From the NCBI RefSeq assembly GCF_900142965.1, contig NZ_FRCQ01000043.1, positions 1-42,104 on the forward strand: DNA of 42,104 nucleotides, written 5' to 3'. Both the position numbers and the translations under genes were made by a program. The notes beneath the pieces were generated by a model. It was not told the origin of the DNA and did not search any database. It saw only the letters and a list, made by a program, of their open reading frames with translations. This DNA is from Rhizobacter sp. OV335 (lineage in GTDB: Bacteria; Pseudomonadota; Gammaproteobacteria; Burkholderiales; Burkholderiaceae_C). Of this stretch, positions 34,285 through 42,104 are shown piece after piece; positions within the stretch are counted from its first letter, which is position 1; each line of letters opens with the position of its first letter.

Positions 34285-35225
34285 GCGGAGTTCCTTGAGG
34301 ACGTGACGGGAGAGGTGACGGGGGGAGAGACAGGGGGAGAAGGGGGGACAGGCGAGTGAGTCGGCATCTTGCGCCCGACGAACACCGTGGCGATCACCGC
34401 GAGCGAGAACAACACCGTGCTGGCCGACAGCCGCTCGCCGAGCACCGGCACCGCGAACAGCAAGGTCAGGAAGGGCTGCACCAGCTGCACCTGGCTCACG
34501 CGCAGCGTACCGCCGAGCGCGAGCCCGCGGTACCACGCGAAGAAGCCGAGCCACATCGAGAACAGCGTGACGTAGCCGAAGCCGATCCAGGCGCCGGTGT
34601 GCACCGGCTGCGCCGGCCAGGTCCAGGCCATCAGCGGCAGCGTGAACGGCATGCTGATCGCCAGCACCCAGCAGATCACGTGCTCGGCCTGCAGTTGCCG
34701 CGACAGGTGCGCGCCGGCGACGTAGCCGATCGAGCCGCTCACCACCGCCAGCAGCAGCACGCCGTCGGCCCATTGCAGGCCACCGCCGGACTGGACCGCG
34801 AACGCCAGCACCAGCGCGCAGCCGACCGCCGCGCAGGCCCAGAAGCCGATCGACGGCCGCTGGCGGAAGAAGACGGCCGCGGCGATCGCGGTGCCCAGCG
34901 GCAGCACGCCGGTGATCACCGCCGCATGCATCGCATCGACCTCGCGCAGCCCGAGCCCGAGGAACAGCGGGAAGCCGACCACCGTGCCGGCAGCGCTGAC
35001 GGCCAGCGCCGACCACTGCGCGCCGCGCGGCCGCGGCGCCCGGGTGAGCACCAGGTAGACCAGGCTCAACACGCCGGCCAACGCGGCGCGCCCGGCCACG
35101 ACGAACAGCGGCGACAGCTGCGGGTCGGCCGCCGGGCCGACGGCCAGCCGCGTCATCGGCGTCGTCATCGCGAAGATCACGACCCCGAGAAAGCCCAGCC
35201 ACAAGCCCTTGCGTTCCTTGTCCAT
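34281..35225 (-). CDS. EamA/DMT-family exporter
   Basis: The 314-residue inner-membrane protein has about ten hydrophobic spans in two EamA repeats (FAMTTPMTRLAVGP at the start; LFAVPVLGERLSASTVLF ending repeat two). The C-terminal tail is unusually Pro/Ser/Val/Thr-rich (PVPPSPPVSPPVTSPVTSS). The family exports amino acids and related compounds. The ATG at 35225 (MDKERKG) is preferred; the longer frame to 35300 runs through the divergent operator. It is the first gene of the coupled operon and is divergent from the second MocR regulator. Confidence 0.88.
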   Translation of the reverse strand: MDKERKGLWLGFLGVVIFAMTTPMTRLAVGPAADPQLSPLFVVAGRAALAGVLSLVYLVLTRAPRPRGAQWSALAVSAAGTVVGFPLFLGLGLREVDAMHAAVITGVLPLGTAIAAAVFFRQRPSIGFWACAAVGCALVLAFAVQSGGGLQWADGVLLLAVVSGSIGYVAGAHLSRQLQAEHVICWVLAISMPFTLPLMAWTWPAQPVHTGAWIGFGYVTLFSMWLGFFAWYRGLALGGTLRVSQVQLVQPFLTLLFAVPVLGERLSASTVLFSLAVIATVFVGRKMPTHSPVPPSPPVSPPVTSPVTSSRNSA

Positions 35226-35244
35226 GCGCCAGTCTAGACGCGGG

Positions 35245-35298
35245 GACCAACACAGTGCCGGTACACTCACCGGTCCCCGGCCGCGCACTGTATTGGTC
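35245..35298. promoter_or_regulatory. Long inverted repeat, candidate operator of the second MocR regulator
   Basis: GACCAACACAGTGC (35245-35258) and GCACTGTATTGGTC (35285-35298) pair at 13 of 14 positions around a 26-base centre. The overlapping pair GGGGACC (35242-35248) and GGTCCCC (35272-35278) is a second inverted repeat, and CCGGT is repeated at 35258 and 35270. The element fills the 86-bp divergent region between EamA and MocR, so one site could control both directions. Confidence 0.58.
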
Positions 35299-35311
35299 AC
35301 TTCGCCAGCAC

Positions 35312-36820
35312 ATGAACCACCTCGCCCCCCTCGATCCGCTGTCCCGCCATGCCGACGCCACGCTGACCGAGCAGCTGTCCGGCCGCTTCGCCGAGCGCAT
35401 CCGGCAGCGGCTGCTCGCCCCCGGCTCGCGCCTGCCGTCGGTGCGCGACTGCGCGCGCCGGCACGGGGTCAGCGCCTACACGGTGGTCGCGGCCTATGAC
35501 CAGCTGCTGGCGCAGGGGCTGGTCGAGGCCCGCAAGCAGCGCGGCTTCTTCGTGCGCGAGTCGCACCCGCGGGACGCCGGCCAGGCGGCGTCATCGGCCG
35601 CCGCGCCCGCGGTCGCAGCAGACCCGGTCGCCCGCCCGCGCGCGCCGCTTAGCGCCATCGCGCTGGTGCGCAGCATGTTCCAGCCACCGGGCGCGCGGCC
35701 GATGCCGGGGCTGGGCACGCTGCCCTCCGAATGGCTGGACCTGCCGATGCTCAGCAGCGCGCTGCGCCGCGTCAGCAGCGGCTCGCAGCTCGCCGCGCTG
35801 ACGCTGCAGTACGGCGAGCCGGCCGGCGACCTGCGGCTGCGCCGCGCGCTGTCGCAGCGGCTGGTCGACTTCGGCGTGAAGGCCGTGCCGGAGCAGATCG
35901 TCACCACCTTCGGCGCCACCCATGCGCTGGACATCGTCACCCGCAGCCTGACCCATGCCGGCGACACCGTGCTGGTCGACGAACCCGGCTGGTCGGTCGA
36001 GTTCGCGCGGCTGGCGGCGCTCGGCCTGCGCGTGCTGCCGGTGCCGCGCGGCGAGGACGGCCCCGACCTCGCGGTGATGGAGCGCCTGATCGAGGCCCAG
36101 AAGCCGCACGAGCGGCCGCGGCTGTACATCACCGTCTCGGTGCTGCACAACCCGACCGGCGCGACGCTGGCGCTCGGCCATGCGCACCGGCTGCTGAAGC
36201 TCGCGCAGGCGCACGGGCTGCACATCGTCGAGGACGACACCTACGCCCACCTGGCCCCGCCGCACCTGCCGCGGCTGGCGGCGCTCGACGCGCTGGAGCG
36301 CACGATCTACATCTCCGGCTTCTCGAAGATCCTGGTGCCGAACTGGCGGGTCGGCTATCTGGCAGCGCCGCCCGAGCTGATCGACCGCTTCGTCGACACC
36401 AAGCTGCTCGGCAGCCTGACCACCACCAGCCTGACCGAGCAGGCGATCGCCCACTGCCTGGAACAGGGCCTGCTGCGCCGCCATGCCGAGCGCGTGATGG
36501 CCCGGCTGGATGCGGCCCGGGCCCGCTCGGTGCAGCTCGCCGAGGCGGCGGGCTGCCGTTTCGCGGCCACGCCGCGCGGCCTGTTCGGCTGGGTCGACAC
36601 CGGCGTCGACACCGAGCGGCTGTCGCAGGTGATGCTGGACGGCGGCTGGCTGCTCGCGCCGGGCTCGATCTTCCACGCGACGCCCCGGCCCAGCACGCTG
36701 ATGCGCATCAACTTCGCGACCACGCAGGATGCGCAGTTCTGGCAGGCGCTGCAGCGCGCCCGCGACACCCCGGGCATGGCCACTCCCCGGAACCCGGGCT
36801 TTTCAGCACCCGCCCGGTGA
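35312..36820 (+). CDS. MocR-type regulator (GntR HTH fused to aminotransferase fold)
   Basis: The 502-residue protein has a GntR winged helix at about residues 12-80 (GSRLPSVRDCARRHGVSAYTV). A linker rich in Ala/Pro/Val follows, then an aminotransferase-like domain with PLP lysine Lys339 (SGFSKILVPNWRVGY) and VLHNPTGATLALG. It is divergent from the EamA-aminotransferase-PhzF operon, its probable target. The ATG at 35312 lies just past the inverted repeat. The downstream unknown gene may share a four-base GTGA overlap with it. Confidence 0.92.
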   Translation: MNHLAPLDPLSRHADATLTEQLSGRFAERIRQRLLAPGSRLPSVRDCARRHGVSAYTVVAAYDQLLAQGLVEARKQRGFFVRESHPRDAGQAASSAAAPAVAADPVARPRAPLSAIALVRSMFQPPGARPMPGLGTLPSEWLDLPMLSSALRRVSSGSQLAALTLQYGEPAGDLRLRRALSQRLVDFGVKAVPEQIVTTFGATHALDIVTRSLTHAGDTVLVDEPGWSVEFARLAALGLRVLPVPRGEDGPDLAVMERLIEAQKPHERPRLYITVSVLHNPTGATLALGHAHRLLKLAQAHGLHIVEDDTYAHLAPPHLPRLAALDALERTIYISGFSKILVPNWRVGYLAAPPELIDRFVDTKLLGSLTTTSLTEQAIAHCLEQGLLRRHAERVMARLDAARARSVQLAEAAGCRFAATPRGLFGWVDTGVDTERLSQVMLDGGWLLAPGSIFHATPRPSTLMRINFATTQDAQFWQALQRARDTPGMATPRNPGFSAPAR

Positions 36821-36852
36821 CCTACAGTCTCACCTTCCCCCATCCCGAGTCC

Positions 36853-37611
36853 ATGTTCGAGCCCACCATTCCCTTCGGCGAGCCGGAGCTGATGCGCGTC
36901 AGTGCCTTCGAGCGCTACCTGCATGAGCCGGGCGGGCCGCGTGCGCTCGGCGAGATCGCCGACAGCAGCCTGCGGGGCGCGACGCTCAGCCCGTCGCTGC
37001 TGGCCGACCTGAGCCGCTTCGAGCGGGCCGGCCATGCCTCCGAGGTGCTGGACGTGCTGGCCGCCTGCGTGCGGCATTCGCAGCAGGTCGTGATCCACCT
37101 GCAGATGGGCGAGGCGGTGGTGCCGCTGACCGTCTTCGCACGCGAGCGCCTGGTGCACTGCCCGATCGACCTGAATGCCTTGCTGCGCGAGCGGCCCACC
37201 GAGTTGCGCGTGATGCATGTCGAGCCGGCGGTGCTGCGGCCGCCGGGCGACGCGGAGCTGTCGCTGGTGGCCGACGAGCAGCACTACCACTCGCTCGGGC
37301 CGGTGCTGTGGGAGCTCGCGCTGCGCGGCTCGCGCAGCACGCTGCTGCCGGAGATCGCCGGGCCGGTGGCCTACCGGGTGGCGCCGGGCTTCGCGATGGG
37401 CGGGCTGCGTGCCGGCGGCCTGCTGCGCGCGGCGGTGCAGCGGTTGCAGGGCGACCGCTCGTCGCTGCGTGAGATGGCCGACTGGCCGGGCTTCGACACC
37501 TCACGCGCCGCGCGGCTGCTGAACGCGCTGTACCTGCAATCGGGGCTGATCATCAGCCGCTCGCACCGCAACGCGATCGGCGAATCGTGGTTCGGCGCGC
37601 TCGGCAGGTGA
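36853..37611 (+). CDS. Conserved protein of unknown function downstream of MocR
   Basis: The 252-residue soluble protein has an N-terminal helical part, a middle beta-rich part (QVVIHLQMGEAVVPLTVFARERLVHCPID) and a C-terminal part that looks like a winged helix or helical bundle (EMADWPGFDTSRAARLLNAL, then QSGLIISRSH). I do not recognise a domain. The ATG at 36853 is preferred, but a GTG at 36817 overlaps the MocR stop by four bases in the same frame and would add 12 residues; either way it is probably co-transcribed with MocR. It is convergent with uup. Confidence 0.7.
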   Translation: MFEPTIPFGEPELMRVSAFERYLHEPGGPRALGEIADSSLRGATLSPSLLADLSRFERAGHASEVLDVLAACVRHSQQVVIHLQMGEAVVPLTVFARERLVHCPIDLNALLRERPTELRVMHVEPAVLRPPGDAELSLVADEQHYHSLGPVLWELALRGSRSTLLPEIAGPVAYRVAPGFAMGGLRAGGLLRAAVQRLQGDRSSLREMADWPGFDTSRAARLLNALYLQSGLIISRSHRNAIGESWFGALGR

Positions 37612-37638
37612 CCGTACAGGCCGACTGCGGCACAGCGC

Positions 37639-39525
<1,887 letters not shown>

Positions 39526-39583
39526 GGGGAGATCAGCGGGAGCAGCTCAGCAGAAGGAGCCGGATTATCCCGTGCCGGCGGTT

Positions 39584-40528
39584 TCAGGGCAGTTTGCTTT
39601 CCAGCGCGTCGATGAACATCTCGGCCACGTCGAAACCGGCCTGCTGCGCGATCTCCTGGAAGCAGGTCGGGCTGGTCACGTTGATCTCGGTCAGGCTGTC
39701 GCCGATGATGTCCAGCCCCACGAGCAGCAGCCCGCGCGCGGCCAGCACCGGGCCGAGCGCCTCGGCGATCTCGCGGTCGCGGTTCGACAGCGGCTGCGCG
39801 ACGCCCTTGCCGCCGGCCGCCAGGTTGCCGCGGATTTCGCTGCCTTGCGGGATGCGGGCCAGCGAGAACGGCACCGGCACGCCGCCGATCACCAGCACGC
39901 GCTTGTCGCCGTGGACGATCTCGGGCAGGTAGCGCTGCACCATCACGGTCTGGGTGCCGCCCTTGTTCAGCGTCTCGGTGATGCTGCCCAGGTTCAGCCC
40001 GTCGGGGCCGACGCGGAAGATGCCCATGCCGCCCATGCCGTCGAGCGGCTTCAGGATGACGTCGTGGTGGACCGCGTGGAAGCGCTTGATCTCGGCCTCG
40101 TCGCGCGTGACGAGGGTCGGGCCGATGAAGTCGGGGAACTCGAGGATCGCGAGCTTCTCGGGGTGGTCGCGCAGCGCGGCCGGCTTGTTGAAGACGCGGG
40201 CGCCTTCGCGCTCGGCCTGCTGCAGCAGGTGGGTGGCGTAGAAGTACTCGCTGTCGAAGGGCGGGTCCTTGCGCATCAGCACCGCGGTGACATCGGCGAG
40301 CGCCAGTGTCTGCGCGGGTTGCTCGTCGAACCAGGCGTGCGGGTCGGTGGTGACCGTGAACGGCCGGACCTTCGCCTGCACGCGGCCGCCGCGTTCCCAG
40401 ACCAGGTCGCGCGGTTCGCAGGCGGCGAGTGCGTGGCCGCGGCGGGCGGCTTCGCGCATCATCGCGAAGGTCGAATCCTTGTAGGTCTTGAAGTTTTCCA
40501 GCGGGTCGGCAACGAACAGCAGCGTCAT
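39584..40528 (-). CDS. gshB: Glutathione synthetase
   Basis: The 314-residue ATP-grasp enzyme joins gamma-glutamylcysteine and glycine to make glutathione. Family segments include LFVADPLENFKTYKDSTFAMM at the N-terminus, MRKDPPFDSEYFYATHLL, KPLDGMGGMGIFRV and EIRGNLAAGGKG, with EINVTSPTCFQEI near the C-terminus. The ATG at 40528 gives the normal length. The frame continues upstream, but that part overlaps the benE gene. It starts 20 bases after the benE stop. Confidence 0.95.
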   Translation of the reverse strand: MTLLFVADPLENFKTYKDSTFAMMREAARRGHALAACEPRDLVWERGGRVQAKVRPFTVTTDPHAWFDEQPAQTLALADVTAVLMRKDPPFDSEYFYATHLLQQAEREGARVFNKPAALRDHPEKLAILEFPDFIGPTLVTRDEAEIKRFHAVHHDVILKPLDGMGGMGIFRVGPDGLNLGSITETLNKGGTQTVMVQRYLPEIVHGDKRVLVIGGVPVPFSLARIPQGSEIRGNLAAGGKGVAQPLSNRDREIAEALGPVLAARGLLLVGLDIIGDSLTEINVTSPTCFQEIAQQAGFDVAEMFIDALESKLP

Positions 40529-40548
40529 GGCGGGGCTCTCTCTGTCGG

Positions 40549-41733
40549 TCAGGCGGCGATGCGGGGCCGCCACTGTTGCACAAAAAGCGCGAGCGCGCCG
40601 GCGGCCACGCCCCAGAAGGCCGAGCCGATGCCCCACAGGCTGAGGCCGCTCAGCGTCACGAGGAAGGTGATCAGCGCGGCCTCGCGGTGCGCGTCCTCTT
40701 TCAGGGCCGCGGCCAGGCCGGTGCCGATGCTGCCCAGCAGCGCAAAGCCGCCGATGGCGACCACCAGTTCGCGTGGAAAGGCCGTCAGCACGCCGGTGAC
40801 AGCCGCGCCGAACAGGCCGATCACGCAGTAGATCAATCCGCAGGCAACGGCGGCCATGTAGCGGCGGTTCTTGTCTTCATGCGCCTCGCGGCCCATGCAG
40901 ATGGCGGCAGTGATGGCCGACAGGTTCAGCGCGAAGGCCCCGAAGGGCGCGAGCAGCAGCGTCGCGAGGCCGGTGAGGGTGATCAGCTTCGAGATCGGCA
41001 TGTCGTAGCCGGCGGCCCGGATCGCTGCCACGCCGGGCAGGTTCTGCGAAGCCATCGTGACGACGAAGAGCGGCAGCGCAAGGCTCACGATGGCCGGCAG
41101 CGTGAACACCGGGGCCGTGAAGACGGGCATCGTGAGCCCGAGCGGAACGGCGCCGAGGTGCAACTGGCCTTGCAGTGCAGCGAACGCGGTGCCGGCCAGC
41201 AGCACGCCCGGCACCGCATAGCGCGGCCAGAGGCGACGGCCGACCAGGTAGGCGGCGAGCATCAGCAGCACCAGCGCGAAGGAGGACTTCAGCGCGATGA
41301 AGGCATCGAGCCCGAAGCGGGCCAGCACGCCGGCGAGCAAGGCGCTGGCGATCGGCATCGGAATGCGCCCCATCAGCCGCTCGAACCAGCCGGTGACGCC
41401 GAAGAGCGTGACCAGCGCGGCACTGACCAGAAAGGCCCCGACGGCCTCCGGCAGGTGAAAGCCGCCGGCAGCGGCCGCAGTCGCGAGCACCGCGGCGCCG
41501 GGCGTCGACCAAGCGATCATCACGGGTTGGCGCAGCCACAGCGAAGGCAGCACCGAGCACAGCCCCATGCCGAGCCCGAGCGCCCACATCCATGAGCTGA
41601 TCTCGGCCGGCCCGGCGCCCAGGGCCTGAGCGGCGGAGAACACGATGGCAACGGAACTGGTGAAGCCGACGAGCACGGCGACGAAGCCGGCGACGAAGGC
41701 GGAGAGCGACATATCGGAAGGGCGGATCTGCAT
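40549..41733 (-). CDS. benE: BenE-family benzoate/H+ symporter-like transporter
   Basis: The 394-residue inner-membrane protein has about 12 hydrophobic spans, with the family segments GFTSSVAIVFSAAQALGAGP, WSTPGAAVLATA, FVVTMASQNLPGVAAIRAAGY and APFGAFALNLSAITAAICMG. BenE members transport benzoate by proton symport, but none of the benABCD catabolic genes are adjacent, so substrate is tentative. The ATG at 41733 is chosen over a longer start at 41790. It leads into gshB and uup on the same strand. Confidence 0.88.
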   Translation of the reverse strand: MQIRPSDMSLSAFVAGFVAVLVGFTSSVAIVFSAAQALGAGPAEISSWMWALGLGMGLCSVLPSLWLRQPVMIAWSTPGAAVLATAAAAGGFHLPEAVGAFLVSAALVTLFGVTGWFERLMGRIPMPIASALLAGVLARFGLDAFIALKSSFALVLLMLAAYLVGRRLWPRYAVPGVLLAGTAFAALQGQLHLGAVPLGLTMPVFTAPVFTLPAIVSLALPLFVVTMASQNLPGVAAIRAAGYDMPISKLITLTGLATLLLAPFGAFALNLSAITAAICMGREAHEDKNRRYMAAVACGLIYCVIGLFGAAVTGVLTAFPRELVVAIGGFALLGSIGTGLAAALKEDAHREAALITFLVTLSGLSLWGIGSAFWGVAAGALALFVQQWRPRIAA

Positions 41734-41880
41734 CCGCCCAAGCCTACCAAGGGAGTGAGGCGCGTGGAGGCGGGAGGGCAACAATCCCAATCAAGGAAGG
41801 GTGTGCAGCGGCGTGGCCGTGTTGTCCGAAGCGGGCCAGAACGAACCGCATGGTGTTGTGTTCAAGCCCTTTGCTTTGGT

Positions 41881-41908
41881 TGGCGGTTTCAAAGCCCAAG
41901 TGCAACAG
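41881..41908. repeat. Probable terminal inverted repeat of an IS30-family element
   Basis: The bases from TGGCGG to GCAACAG resemble IS30-type element ends (TG...CAA...GCAACAG) and overlap the 3' end of the transposase gene, as is usual for that family. The outer boundary is judged by eye; the other end lies beyond the window. Confidence 0.5.
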
Positions 41909-42104
41909 TGGGTTGAATTGCGCGGCTGGCGTCGAAGGCTGACTCGAAGAAGACCTCGGAGGGAGTGCGCCAACCGAGGGATTTACGAGGTCGAGTGTTG
42001 AGGTCCCAAGCGGTGTGGTCGAGCTCTCGTTGAGAGAACACGCTCAGATCGGAGCCCTTGGGCAGGAACTCACGGATCAGCCCGTTGGTGTTCTCGTTGA
42101 TGCC
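41889..42104 (-). CDS. IS30-family transposase, 3' end only (runs off the window)
   Basis: On the minus strand the frame is open from the window edge to a TGA at 41889-41891 and encodes 71 residues. They include [18 protein letters not shown] and the [20 protein letters not shown] motif, the conserved end of the IS30 DDE transposase, with the catalytic Glu in the preceding ENTNG segment. The frame looks intact in the part seen. The N-terminal helix-turn-helix and first Asp residues are outside the window, so whether the element is active cannot be judged. Confidence 0.9.
   Translation of the reverse strand, partial: GINENTNGLIREFLPKGSDLSVFSQRELDHTAWDLNTRPRKSLGWRTPSEVFFESAFDASRAIQPTVALGL

Noticed and set aside
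41734-41880. Possible small gene between benE and the IS30 end
   Set aside because: The short open frames here lack ribosome-binding sites and recognisable products; I see only intergenic sequence.

Overview
The window is about 42 kb of very GC-rich, densely coded chromosome. Strong third-position G/C bias creates long open frames opposite most real genes. Gene content points to a betaproteobacterium of the order Burkholderiales, probably a Rubrivivax/Leptothrix/Methylibium-type relative. The pointers are a DedA-rhodanese fusion, a cytochrome c5-like protein, cytochrome c', a DUF2917 protein, a CHCC zinc-finger protein and several MocR regulators. This placement is inferred from gene families, not from a marker phylogeny. 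No stretch longer than about 300 bases lacks a gene.

Layout. 1-2535 is the 3' part of a large di-haem oxidoreductase carrying the end of a discoidin-like domain, followed by a strong terminator. 2675-3625 is a DedA-rhodanese fusion. Next come tRNA-Arg(CCG) on the minus strand and a membrane-anchored cytochrome c. 7417-4515 (minus) is a tight four-gene run: purU, an NTF2-like protein, a YheT-type hydrolase and a DUF2946-like protein. 7549-8879 is an ECF sigma/anti-sigma pair with an ATGA overlap. 16194-8855 is a nine-gene minus-strand run with gaps below 45 bp: feoA, feoB, a small Cys-rich FeoB partner, a phosphoesterase, a small membrane protein, ilvE, a zinc-finger protein, a heptosyltransferase and a PAS histidine kinase. 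It is preceded by a Fur-box-like site and, further upstream, by DUF2917-radA.

18174-22658 (plus) holds a MocR regulator, a LysE-type exporter, a chemoreceptor with a C-terminal Cache domain and a VapBC toxin-antitoxin pair. 24169-22671 (minus) is alr-arfB, divergent from lplT and an EamA transporter. 26852-26526 is an unknown small gene behind a perfectly palindromic Fur box that overlaps its predicted promoter. A two-receiver-like regulator, cytochrome c' and an isolated Wza/Wzz-type polysaccharide export pair follow. 35225-32273 is a translationally coupled EamA-aminotransferase-PhzF operon, divergent from a second MocR regulator (35312-36820) that is coupled to an unknown gene. The window closes with uup, gshB and benE on the minus strand and the 3' end of an IS30-family transposase running off the edge.

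Themes. Iron appears in feoAB, two Fur-type sites and several haem proteins. Amino-acid sensing and export appears in two MocR regulators with similar operator-like inverted repeats, each beside an exporter. The least explained items are the Fur-box-controlled 108-residue protein, the MocR2/EamA/aminotransferase/PhzF module and the orphan Wza-Wzz pair. I saw no CRISPR array, prophage or recognised defence island.
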